DNA of 64,000 bases. It comes from Clostridia bacterium (GTDB lineage: Bacteria > Bacillota > TC1 > UBA5767). Location: NCBI GenBank assembly GCA_016887505.1, contig CP069393.1, positions 2,193,001 through 2,257,000 on the forward strand, given 5' to 3'. The stretch's first letter is position 1; each line of letters begins with the position of its first letter. Below are positions 35,656 to 42,940 of this stretch, one piece after another. Both the position numbers and the translations under genes were made by a program. The notes beneath the pieces were generated by a model. It was not told where the DNA came from. It saw only the letters and a list, made by a program, of their open reading frames with translations, and ran no database searches.

Positions 35656-36342
35656 ATGGCTCAATTGTTGAATGTAAGTCCAACAAGAATGGAGCTATCG
35701 CGCATCAAGGGCCGTGTTAAGGTTGCCCGCAGAGGTCATAAACTCTTGAAGGATAAGAGAGATGAGATGGTACGTCAGTTTCTAGAGCTGGTTAAGGAAA
35801 ATCGGGCTCTTCGGGAACAGGTCGAAGTGAAGATTGCGGCTGCTTTACAGAGCTTTGTGCTCACACGGGCGGTTACTCCGGAACAAGAACTGGAGGAAGC
35901 CATTATGGTCCCGACTAGAAGTGTGGAATTGGAAGTAGGGAAAAAGAACATTATGAGCGTGTACTGTCCGGTTATTCACTACCGGGAAGTGTTCGACAAG
36001 GATGTTTCACCCTACCCCTACAGTTTTTCTAGCACTTCAGAACAGTTAGATGGCGCGATTCAGAATCTGTCGGGTATTTTACCGGCTATGTTGGATTTGG
36101 CTGAAAAAGAGAAGTCTTGTCAATTGCTTGCTGATGAGATTGAGAAAACAAGAAGGCGTGTTAATGCGCTGGAATACGTTATGATTCCGCAAATGGAAGA
36201 AACCATTCGCTATATCACGATGAAGCTGGATGAGGATGAAAGAGGCTCAAGAATTCGTCTGATGAAGGTGAAGGACATGATTGCTGAGCGGGAACGTAAG
36301 GAAATACTAGCTAAACGTGCATTAGAAGAATTAGAAGTATAA
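35656..36342 (+). CDS. ntpD: V-type ATPase central shaft subunit D
   Basis: Rotating shaft subunit, 228 residues, with long N- and C-terminal helices forming a coiled coil. LNVSPTRMELSRIKGRVKVARRGHKLLKDKRDEM and RRRVNALEYVMIPQMEETIRYI are diagnostic segments. Last gene of the operon, 3 bases after ntpB and followed by a terminator. Confidence 0.96.
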   Translation: MAQLLNVSPTRMELSRIKGRVKVARRGHKLLKDKRDEMVRQFLELVKENRALREQVEVKIAAALQSFVLTRAVTPEQELEEAIMVPTRSVELEVGKKNIMSVYCPVIHYREVFDKDVSPYPYSFSSTSEQLDGAIQNLSGILPAMLDLAEKEKSCQLLADEIEKTRRRVNALEYVMIPQMEETIRYITMKLDEDERGSRIRLMKVKDMIAERERKEILAKRALEELEV

Positions 36343-36352
36343 GTAAATATTT

Positions 36353-36385
36353 AAGGAACTCTGAGATTCAGGGTTCCTTTTTTTT
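36353..36385 (+). terminator. Intrinsic terminator of the V-ATPase operon
   Basis: A 12-bp stem with one G-U (36353-36364 with 36368-36379) closed by GAT, followed by an eight-T tract. Confidence 0.93.
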
Positions 36386-36425
36386 AGAAAAAAAGCGGAT
36401 CTTCTTTTATCTATGGCAAAGGTCT

Positions 36426-36433
36426 GATACAAT
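36426..36433 (+). promoter_or_regulatory. Extended -10 promoter element for the RpiR gene
   Basis: TGA followed by TACAAT (36428-36433). Transcription from it would begin near 36440, after the first in-frame ATG, which decides the start of the next gene. Confidence 0.55.
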
Positions 36434-36472
36434 GATATGGAAAAAGTTTTCACGAGAGAAGAGGTGCTGGAA

Positions 36473-37309
36473 ATGAATTACAAAGATGATTTGGGATTGC
36501 AACCAAGGATCCGGAGCAGTTATATGCGCTTGCACCCTGCTGAAAAAAAGATAGCAGACTATATCTTGGAAAATGAGACCACTTCTACGATAGATATTGA
36601 TACCTTGGCCAACAAAACGCAGACAAGTAAGGCCAGTGTAAGCCGATTCTGTCGGCGCTTAGGCTATGGCGGATTCAAGGAGTTCAGCCTCCATCTAGCC
36701 CAAGAAAATATTGCGAAATCCAAAACGGATGAAGCGGTCGGTCTAATACGAAAGACCATGTACGCCAACGCCCAAGCCTGCCTCGATACCCAGTATCTTT
36801 TGGATGAACAGCAAATTGAGAAAATTGCTGGAAGCATTGCGCAGGCCAGCCGGATTTTTCTAGTTGGTTCCTCTGCGGTTGCGCCCATAATCCTTGATTT
36901 CTCTCAGAAGATGCTTCGTTTGGGTATTGTATGCCACTATGACCAAGCAAGACGCATTCAGAAGATGCAGGCGGCCGTCTCCGGGCCTTTAGATTTGGTC
37001 ATAGCCTTTGACCTTTCCGGAGAAGCAAAGGGCACCATAGAGGCTGTTAGCATAGCTAAAAAGATGGGAGCGCAGATTATTACGATTTGCTGCGGCATTG
37101 GATCTTCACTTAGTGAGCTATCTAGTATTCACATATATGGTGTGGGCCAAAAAATGGGCAATTATGTTACCGGCACTGGGGAAACAAGGATTTCCCTATT
37201 GAATATTGTCGATGTCATATTCTATAGACTTATGGAGATCATGCCAGCTGATAAAAGAGATGAAATGCTGAACAAGACCAAGGATATAATCCTTGAAGAT
37301 TGGAACTGA
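36473..37309 (+). CDS. MurR/RpiR-family transcriptional regulator
   Basis: A 278-residue repressor/activator with an N-terminal RpiR helix-turn-helix (ADYILENETTSTIDIDTLA, then KASVSRFCRRLGYGGFKEF) and a C-terminal SIS sugar-phosphate-binding domain (IFLVGSSAVAPIILDFSQKML, VIAFDLSGEAKGTIEAV). I set the start at ATG 36473, behind GAAGAGG, because an ATG at 36437 would lie upstream of the predicted transcript start. No sugar-metabolism gene is adjacent; the next gene, 27 bases on, is a redox flavoprotein, so the effector is unclear. Confidence 0.88.
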   Translation: MNYKDDLGLQPRIRSSYMRLHPAEKKIADYILENETTSTIDIDTLANKTQTSKASVSRFCRRLGYGGFKEFSLHLAQENIAKSKTDEAVGLIRKTMYANAQACLDTQYLLDEQQIEKIAGSIAQASRIFLVGSSAVAPIILDFSQKMLRLGIVCHYDQARRIQKMQAAVSGPLDLVIAFDLSGEAKGTIEAVSIAKKMGAQIITICCGIGSSLSELSSIHIYGVGQKMGNYVTGTGETRISLLNIVDVIFYRLMEIMPADKRDEMLNKTKDIILEDWN

Positions 37310-37336
37310 TGCACGTTTAGAAAAAAGGAGGAAGTT

Positions 37337-37945
37337 ATGAAAATTATTGCAATATCTGGAAGCCCCCGAAACAAGGCAACGCAACATGTAGCAGAAGTGG
37401 CGCTTGCGAGCATCAAAGAAAAATACCCCGACATGGAGACGGAACTGATCTCTTTGAAAGGGAAAAAGGTAGAACCATGTACTGCCTGCGATTATTGTAA
37501 ACGCAAAAAAGATTGGTGTATCATAAAGGATGATGCCAATGATATGATTAAGGAGATTGTTACAGCAGATGGTATACTCATGCTTAGTCCAGTGTATGTG
37601 ATGGAACCCACCCCCCAGCTGATGGCTCTTTTTTCACGCATGCGTCCACTCCATCACGTATATCAAGATATAACCAGGCATAAGCTCGGTGCTAGTATTG
37701 CTGTTGGAGGAACTCGAAATGGTGGACAAGAGATTGCAGTCAATACGATGAATAACCTGCTTTTAGCCCGTGGAATCAATGTGGTTTCAAATGAAGCTTT
37801 CGGCTACCATGGTGGTAAAGTTTGGTCTAAAGACCAAGGTGCAGCAGGTGTAGACGCCGATGAAATTGGTATGAAGACGGCGATACAAGTGGCACAAAAA
37901 TTGGCTGAAATGGTGTCTTTAGTATGCAAGGGAAAAGAAGAATAA
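37337..37945 (+). CDS. Iron-sulfur flavoprotein, NADPH-dependent FMN reductase fold (Isf family)
   Basis: A 202-residue flavodoxin-like protein. The FMN phosphate loop SGSPRNKATQ follows the first strand. A compact Cys cluster, CTACDYCKRKKDWC (spacing 2, 2, 6), matches the 4Fe-4S ligand block of archaeal/clostridial iron-sulfur flavoproteins, known as electron carriers or oxygen/peroxide-detoxifying reductases. SPVYVMEPTPQLMALFSRMRP and GGTRNGGQE complete the FMN site. It probably forms an operon with the RpiR gene. A close relative lies at 48239. Confidence 0.88.
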   Translation: MKIIAISGSPRNKATQHVAEVALASIKEKYPDMETELISLKGKKVEPCTACDYCKRKKDWCIIKDDANDMIKEIVTADGILMLSPVYVMEPTPQLMALFSRMRPLHHVYQDITRHKLGASIAVGGTRNGGQEIAVNTMNNLLLARGINVVSNEAFGYHGGKVWSKDQGAAGVDADEIGMKTAIQVAQKLAEMVSLVCKGKEE

Positions 37946-38015
37946 GCTTTTTTAAACAGGACCGTTTTTCTAAAGGCTGTTAAAGGAGACATATAAGCCC
38001 AAAGCGGCAGATTCC

Positions 38016-38024
38016 TGGTATAAT
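38016..38024 (+). promoter_or_regulatory. Extended -10 element upstream of xdhC
   Basis: TGG followed by a perfect TATAAT (38019-38024), without a good -35. It would give a leader of about 120 bases before the XdhC start. Confidence 0.5.
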
Positions 38025-38150
38025 GGAGATGGTTTTTTTGTTCATAGCCGGAGATATTCTATCTGCTGATATTTTTTATAGTAGACGAAGTAAGAATAAG
38101 CAAGGTGCAAGCTAGTAGGTTTAGAACTGAAAATCGGTAAGGAGTTTGAT

Positions 38151-38912
38151 ATGGAATCGAAAAGCCTAATGGTGATGCAAGAAGAATTGAAGAAAGGTCA
38201 TGCAATCTGTCAGGTAACTGTGGCGAAGACGGAAGGCACGACGCCTAGGATGGCTGGGACCATGATGGTGGTCAAAAAAGACGGGACTATTTCTGGTACG
38301 GTAGGAGGTGGTTCTGTTGAATATGAAGCCATCAAGCATGCTCAGGAGCTGATCGCACAAAACAGGTGTGAGCTGAAAGAATATGAGATTAAGACGGACA
38401 AGGGCATGGTTTCCGGTAAGGTTTGCCTTTTCTTCAAAATCTTTAAACCACGGGAGCAGTTGCTGATTTTTGGTGCAGGTCACGTAGGTTACCAACTTTA
38501 CCTGCTTGCGGAAATGCTGCACTTTACGATTGTGATGCTAGATGACAGAGACGGCTTTCTAAGTGAAGAACGCTACCCTCATGCAAAAATCATGGCGGGT
38601 GCTTTTACAGAAAGTATGGAGAAAATTTCCTTCCATGAAGATACCTATGTAGTGGTTGCTAGTTCTTCACATAAATCGGACGAGGAATTATTATATGCTT
38701 TGGTAAATAAACCGCATGCTTATCTGGGTATGCTGGGTAGCCAAAAAAAGGCGGAGCGGATTAAGTCCAATCTGCTAAAGAGAGGCATAAAAGCCTCCCA
38801 GTTGGATGCCCTATATGCGCCGATTGGTATTCCACTGGGAGGACGTCAACCCGAAGAAGTGGGCCTGAGTATCTTGGCACAGATTGTAAAAGTTCGAAAT
38901 GAAAAATTGTAA
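38151..38912 (+). CDS. XdhC/CoxI-family molybdenum-hydroxylase maturation protein
   Basis: 253 residues. The N-terminal XdhC domain shows KTEGTTPRMAGTMMVV and GTVGGGSVEYEAIKHA; the C-terminal Rossmann domain carries LLIFGAGHVGYQL. Family members bind and sulfurate the Mo-pterin cofactor for xanthine dehydrogenase-type enzymes; related copies occur in selenium-dependent hydroxylase clusters. No hydroxylase subunit lies in this window, so the partner must be elsewhere. It is single-gene between a promoter at 38019 and a terminator at 38939. Confidence 0.88.
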   Translation: MESKSLMVMQEELKKGHAICQVTVAKTEGTTPRMAGTMMVVKKDGTISGTVGGGSVEYEAIKHAQELIAQNRCELKEYEIKTDKGMVSGKVCLFFKIFKPREQLLIFGAGHVGYQLYLLAEMLHFTIVMLDDRDGFLSEERYPHAKIMAGAFTESMEKISFHEDTYVVVASSSHKSDEELLYALVNKPHAYLGMLGSQKKAERIKSNLLKRGIKASQLDALYAPIGIPLGGRQPEEVGLSILAQIVKVRNEKL

Positions 38913-38938
38913 AATGGATTGTTTATGTATGATATGAG

Positions 38939-38965
38939 GAAGGGGAATCCCCCTTCTTCTTTTTT
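38939..38965 (+). terminator. Intrinsic terminator after xdhC
   Basis: GAAGGGG (38939-38945) pairs with CCCCTTC (38950-38956) around AATC, followed by a T-rich tract. Confidence 0.88.
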
Positions 38966-39001
38966 GTTTTTTTCGTAGGTTGCTGAAAGATTATGGATTT
39001 A

Positions 39002-39031
39002 TTGCATCATTAGGTAGAATGGGATTATAAA
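39002..39031 (+). promoter_or_regulatory. Probable promoter of the APH-DUF362-CcdA-TlpA cluster
   Basis: TTGCAT (39002-39007) and TATAAA (39026-39031) with an 18-base spacer, ending about 20 bases before the first gene. Confidence 0.55.
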
Positions 39032-39051
39032 AAGAATTAGAGGTGGACGTA

Positions 39052-39999
39052 TTGTATTACCAAGATAACGCGGAGAATGTATATAACGATTTGCAAAGCA
39101 GTCAAGTGGTTTATTTATTTGAATCGTTGGCCCCCAAGGAACGATTAATAGATTATTACCGACTTCCAAAAGGGCATAGAAACCAGAACTATCTTTTAAG
39201 TACAGACCATGGTAAGTTTCTTATGCGTGTCCGGAAAGATATCCTTGAGTTTGGAGACGTAGAAGTAGAAAAAGCAGTGTTTAAGAATCTGGATAAGGGG
39301 ATCAGGCATCCGGAGCGTTTGTGTAGTTATAAGGATAAGGGATTGGAATATTCCCTGTATGACTTTGTGGAAGGTAAAGAACTTAGTGAAATATTGCCGA
39401 ATATGCCACGAAGAAATGCAGAGGAAATATTTTTCAACTTAGGTAAGAAGCTGGCTGCCATTCATAGCACCAAAACATTTAATGTGTGTGGGTTTTTGGA
39501 TGAAAAGTTGGAAGTGAAAGAAGCGCTTCCCCCGGTTTTGGATTGGCTTTCCGAGTTTGATACGTCGAAACTATCTGAGTGGTTGGGGGAAGAATTACTG
39601 AACCGTGTAAATTATCTAGTAAGAAGAAGACACAAAGAATTGGAAAAAATGGATAGTGACATTTGTTTGGTGCATGGAGACTGTAACGGAGACAACATAC
39701 TAATCGGCCAAGGGAAGTTGATTTTCCTAGATTGGGAGTTTGTGTCTGCGGGACATCGGTATGCAGATATTGGACAGCTTTTTCGGGGCGTTAGTGGTAA
39801 TGAGGAAATTCAGACTGCCTTTTATAACGGATATAAAGAAGTATTGCCCCAGGCCTTGGATGTGGACTGGTGGTTGATGAGCAAGTTGCGTGACCTGCTT
39901 TCCATTGTGCAATTAATCTCTGAGGAAGAGACCAATGGCGCTTATTTGGCTATGTTGGAAAGTTACTTTATTCATACATTGAATCTGATTGACAGATAG
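39052..39999 (+). CDS. Aminoglycoside/choline phosphotransferase-fold kinase
   Basis: A 315-residue small-molecule kinase of the APH/choline-kinase fold. The catalytic loop reads VHGDCNGDNIL and the metal-binding motif FLDWEFVSAGHRYADIGQ, closer to choline/LicA-type kinases than to antibiotic kinases. The TTG at 39052 is preferred because AGAGGTGG at 39039-39046 then has proper spacing; GTG 39043 is inside that site. Substrate unknown. It begins a tightly spaced set with the DUF362 and CcdA genes. Confidence 0.85.
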   Translation: MYYQDNAENVYNDLQSSQVVYLFESLAPKERLIDYYRLPKGHRNQNYLLSTDHGKFLMRVRKDILEFGDVEVEKAVFKNLDKGIRHPERLCSYKDKGLEYSLYDFVEGKELSEILPNMPRRNAEEIFFNLGKKLAAIHSTKTFNVCGFLDEKLEVKEALPPVLDWLSEFDTSKLSEWLGEELLNRVNYLVRRRHKELEKMDSDICLVHGDCNGDNILIGQGKLIFLDWEFVSAGHRYADIGQLFRGVSGNEEIQTAFYNGYKEVLPQALDVDWWLMSKLRDLLSIVQLISEEETNGAYLAMLESYFIHTLNLIDR

Positions 40000-40010
40000 A
40001 AAGGAACAGT

Positions 40011-41165
40011 ATGCAAAAGGTAGCATTATTACGATGTAAAGAATACGATGTAGATCTTGTGGAACAAACCTTGCGTAAGGGGTTTGATTTGCTGGGGGGC
40101 GAAGAATATATTCGAAAACTAATCCCCTATGGCGCAAAGGTACTTTTAAAGCCGAACCTGCTTTCTAGTGAGCCGCCGGGATCACCGGTAGTGACAGATT
40201 ATCGCACGTTTGAAGCAATAATTCGAATTTTCAAAGATTACGCTGGTTCCATTAGCTTCGGCGATTCCCCTGGTTTTGGTCATGCTTTTAAGGCGGCTGA
40301 ATCCTGTGGATTAATTGAAGTAGCGAAACGATACGGGGTAGACTTTGATCCGTTTGAATCTTTTGAGCAGGTTACCCTAGAAGACTATCTTTTGGTGCCA
40401 CGCTTCGACATTGCGAGTGCAGTGCTAGAGACCGATGTTTTGGTATCCCTCCCCAGGTTAAAAACGCATGGCATGACTTCCTATACCGGAGCCATTAAAA
40501 ACCAGTTTGGTTGTATTCCAGGACTCAAGAAGGCTTCTTTGCATGGCAGGATGCCGAAAATTCGGGATTTTTCTCGTATGCTTCTCGATCTCAACCGCTT
40601 GGTTGACGCTAAGTTTGCTGTGTTAGATGGTATCGTGGCCATGGAAGGAAACGGTCCTAAGAATGGACATCCGAATCCGATGGAAACATTGATACTGGGA
40701 GATAGTTTAAGTGCAGTAGATACGGTGGCTGCTACCTTGATTGGCTATGACCCGAACGATATTCCCTACCTGAGGGAAGCAGAAGCGAGTGGTTTCGGAC
40801 CTACAAAAATTTCACAGATTCAGATTTTGGGTGAAAGCATTGAGGATATGGAACCGGAGCATTTTGTCCGAGTTCGAGGACGTAGCAATGTGCGTTTCAA
40901 TGAAGGATTTGCGGGACAAATCGTGCAGAAGCTAACGGCCCCTAAACCTGTATTAAAGCCTGAACTTTGTATCAGTTGCAAAAGATGTGGAGATATTTGC
41001 CCTGAAAAACCCAAGGTAATAGATTTTGTGGATGAAAACGGACTAAAGCCCCATTGGAATTATGATGCGTGCATCCGTTGTTTCTGCTGTCAAGAAATAT
41101 GCCCTGTGGGTGCCATCGAAATTGAATATCCCCTTATCGCAAAACTGCTAAAAATGGACAGGTAG
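40011..41165 (+). CDS. DUF362 protein with C-terminal 2x[4Fe-4S] ferredoxin domain
   Basis: 384 residues. Residues about 1-290 are the DUF362 domain (VLLKPNLLSSEPPGSPVVTD, VSLPRLKTHGMTSYTGAIKNQFG in pieces). The last 70 residues hold two cluster motifs, CISCKRCGDICPEK and CIRCFCCQEICPVG. No membrane helix or signal is evident, so it is probably cytoplasmic. DUF362 proteins have no settled biochemical role; a redox function is inferred from the clusters and the downstream CcdA-thioredoxin pair. Starts 11 bases after the kinase gene. Confidence 0.88.
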   Translation: MQKVALLRCKEYDVDLVEQTLRKGFDLLGGEEYIRKLIPYGAKVLLKPNLLSSEPPGSPVVTDYRTFEAIIRIFKDYAGSISFGDSPGFGHAFKAAESCGLIEVAKRYGVDFDPFESFEQVTLEDYLLVPRFDIASAVLETDVLVSLPRLKTHGMTSYTGAIKNQFGCIPGLKKASLHGRMPKIRDFSRMLLDLNRLVDAKFAVLDGIVAMEGNGPKNGHPNPMETLILGDSLSAVDTVAATLIGYDPNDIPYLREAEASGFGPTKISQIQILGESIEDMEPEHFVRVRGRSNVRFNEGFAGQIVQKLTAPKPVLKPELCISCKRCGDICPEKPKVIDFVDENGLKPHWNYDACIRCFCCQEICPVGAIEIEYPLIAKLLKMDR

Positions 41166-41173
41166 GTGTGACT

Positions 41174-41866
41174 ATGTTTGCAGAAAATGTATCATTGCTA
41201 GTAGCCTTTGGAGCCGGCCTGGTGTCTTTTTTTAGTCCTTGTATTTTGCCTTTGATCCCAGTATATATTTTTTATATCTCTGGTACGACCATGGCAGAAG
41301 CGAAAACGAATCGCAGTAGGACCATGGTAAGGACTTTGGGCTTTGTCATTGGCTTTAGCCTTATCTTTATCTTAATGGGTTCCACGGCCAGTGCCATAGG
41401 GCGATTCTTGTTAACGGAAAGAGTTTGGTTTACTAGAATCAGTGGCGCTTTGCTACTCGTGTTGGGTTTACAGATGCTGGGTGTTATCCATTTGCCTTTT
41501 TTGGAAATGGAAAAGAGATTGGAAGGACCGAAAAAAAAGGGAGGCTGGCCAACGTCTATCCTGATTGGTATGGCCTTTGCGGCAGGTTGGACTCCTTGTT
41601 TTGGACCTATTTTGGCTTCCATATTAATGCTCGCCGGACAGTCTGACACGATGGGACACGGCATGTTGTTGCTTTTAATCTATTCTTTGGGTATGGGTAT
41701 TCCCTTTCTACTTACCGCCTTTTTTATTGACCGATTTAAGGGATTTATTGCCAGGAATGAACGCTTGATTCGGCTATTGCCCAAGCTGGGTGGAATAATG
41801 ATGGTGCTATTTGCATTGTTGTTGCTGTTTGAACAGATGGGCAGAGTAGCCTCGCTGTTTGGTTAG
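41174..41866 (+). CDS. ccdA: CcdA-type thiol:disulfide transmembrane electron carrier
   Basis: 230 residues with six predicted membrane helices. The redox Cys pair is present: Cys23 in SFFSPCILPLIPVY and Cys142 in AAGWTPCFGPILAS. CcdA moves reducing equivalents from cytoplasmic thioredoxin to extracytoplasmic thioredoxin-like proteins. The ATG at 41174 fits the preceding GTAGG; a GTG at 41168 is the alternative. The gene is 8 bases upstream of the thioredoxin-like selenoprotein, its obvious partner. Confidence 0.94.
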   Translation: MFAENVSLLVAFGAGLVSFFSPCILPLIPVYIFYISGTTMAEAKTNRSRTMVRTLGFVIGFSLIFILMGSTASAIGRFLLTERVWFTRISGALLLVLGLQMLGVIHLPFLEMEKRLEGPKKKGGWPTSILIGMAFAAGWTPCFGPILASILMLAGQSDTMGHGMLLLLIYSLGMGIPFLLTAFFIDRFKGFIARNERLIRLLPKLGGIMMVLFALLLLFEQMGRVASLFG

Positions 41867-41874
41867 GAGGATAA

Positions 41875-42417
41875 ATGCGTAGAAAATTTTGGAGACGTGG
41901 TGGATTGCTATTGCTGACGTTTCTTTTGGTAACCGGTTGTTCAAAGCCGGTATCCGAGGTAGAGCTTCTGAGTTATGTAGACGACGGTACGGAACTCGCG
42001 ATTGAAGAGACGGTTCCTAGTTTTACACTCACTAGTCTAGATGGTGAAGAGGTCTCAATAGAGGATTACCGAGGTCAAATGGTACTGTTAACCTTCTTTT
42101 CCACGGGCTGACACTTTTGTAAAGAGGAGTTGCCTCTTTTAGAAGAAGTGGATGCAGCAAATGAGGATACTAAAGTAATCGTTGTCAACGTGGGTGAAGA
42201 CCTGCAAAGTGTGCAGGATTATGCTGAAGAAGGTGGCTATGATTTGACCATCTTGTTGGATCCGGATGCGCTATTGAGCAGAAAGTACTTAATCAGTGGT
42301 GTGCCGACAACTTATTTTATTGCTACGGATGGAGCCAATTTGGGTGCCTACCAAGGTATGTTGCCTAAGGAGCGTGCTGAAATGTTTTTAGAAGCCATTC
42401 GGGAGAACAAGCAGTGA
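41875..42417 (+). CDS. TlpA/ResA-like thioredoxin lipoprotein with selenocysteine at an in-frame TGA (U79)
   Basis: A 180-residue lipoprotein read through TGA at 42109-42111. A signal peptide ends in the lipobox LVTGC (Cys22). The TlpA-like domain follows: PSFTLTSLDGEEVSIEDYRG, the strand VLLTFFSTG, then U79-H-F-C82, KEELPLLEEV, and the cis-Pro loop GVPTTYF. The frame resumes without shift, and the TGA sits where homologues have the first Cys of CxxC, giving UxxC. A SECIS-like hairpin follows. It probably receives electrons from CcdA on the outer membrane face. A pseudogene is the alternative, but the exact site and flanking conservation argue against it. Selenocysteine machinery is not in this window. 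Confidence 0.88.
42112..42150 (+). promoter_or_regulatory. SECIS-like element directly after the TGA codon
   Basis: An apical stem of 7 perfect pairs joins 42121-42127 to 42133-42139 around the loop AGTTG, with G in the second loop position; the loop starts 17 bases after the TGA. A lower stem pairs 42112-42118 with 42144-42150 with one G-U, separated by a small internal loop. This fits the bacterial SECIS arrangement recognised by SelB. Confidence 0.8.
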
Positions 42418-42442
42418 GGAGTTCAGTAAAGAAAGCATATAA

Positions 42443-42470
42443 AAAGACTGTGGCATATGCCACAGTCTTT
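42443..42470. terminator. Bidirectional terminator between selenoprotein and csp genes
   Basis: A perfect 28-base palindrome (AAAGACTGTGGCAT and its complement), T-rich on both exits, between convergent genes. Confidence 0.85.
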
Positions 42471-42490
42471 GCTTTTCGTAGTTGCTATAA

Positions 42491-42691
42491 TTAGATGGAT
42501 ACTACGTTTTCTGCTTGAGGTCCTTTAGCACCTTGAGTTACATCAAAAGTCACTTCTTCGCCTTCGTCCAAGGATTTGAAACCTTCTTTTTGAATTTGTG
42601 AAAAATGTACGAATACATCAGTACCATCTTCAGATTCAATAAAACCAAAACCCTTTTCGCTGTTAAACCATTTTACTTTACCGTTTGCCAT
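42491..42691 (-). CDS. csp: Cold-shock protein (CspA family)
   Basis: A 66-residue single cold-shock domain beginning [21 protein letters not shown]1 (KGFGFIE) and RNP2 (VFVHF) RNA-binding motifs are intact. The start is the ATG at 42691 with TGGAGG just upstream; the frame continues upstream from a TTG that overlaps that site. A -10-like TATACT on the minus strand (plus 42832-42837) would leave a 5' leader of about 135 bases, as in cold-regulated csp mRNAs. Confidence 0.95.
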   Translation of the reverse strand: MANGKVKWFNSEKGFGFIESEDGTDVFVHFSQIQKEGFKSLDEGEEVTFDVTQGAKGPQAENVVSI

Positions 42692-42831
42692 GTTTTCCTC
42701 CAAAATTTTTAATCCTTAAACTTGGTAAATGTCATCATTAAGACCTGAAATATTTTGCGCCTAAACAGCTCCCAATAATTCCGCTTCTACATAACAATAC
42801 TTACTACAACCTCAAGGTACAAATTAAGAAT

Positions 42832-42837
42832 AGTATA
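42832..42837 (-). promoter_or_regulatory. Candidate -10 element of csp
   Basis: TATACT on the minus strand; no convincing -35 at normal spacing. Implies a long 5' leader. Confidence 0.35.
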
Positions 42838-42906
42838 AAAGTGCAGAAAAAGCAAATTATTTTTCGAAATTTGCAAAAAAAGAATGGCAAAATGAGTAGT
42901 GAAAAG

Positions 42907-42934
42907 TTACACGAAATCAAAATAATTGTATACT
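42907..42934 (+). promoter_or_regulatory. Promoter adjoining the YgjP-type gene start
   Basis: TTACAC (42907-42912) and TATACT (42929-42934) with a 16-base spacer. The expected transcript start, about 7 bases after the -10, coincides with the A of the ATG at 42941. Confidence 0.5.
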
Positions 42935-42940
42935 ATTGTT

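Noticed and set aside
39043-39045. GTG as start of the APH-fold kinase
   Set aside because: It lies inside the AGAGGTGG ribosome-binding site and a few bases from the predicted transcript start; TTG 39052 is better spaced.
42109-42111. TGA read as a true stop that would make two fragments or a pseudogene
   Set aside because: The frame continues without shift, both halves match one TlpA-like domain, the TGA is on a catalytic Cys position and a SECIS-like hairpin follows.
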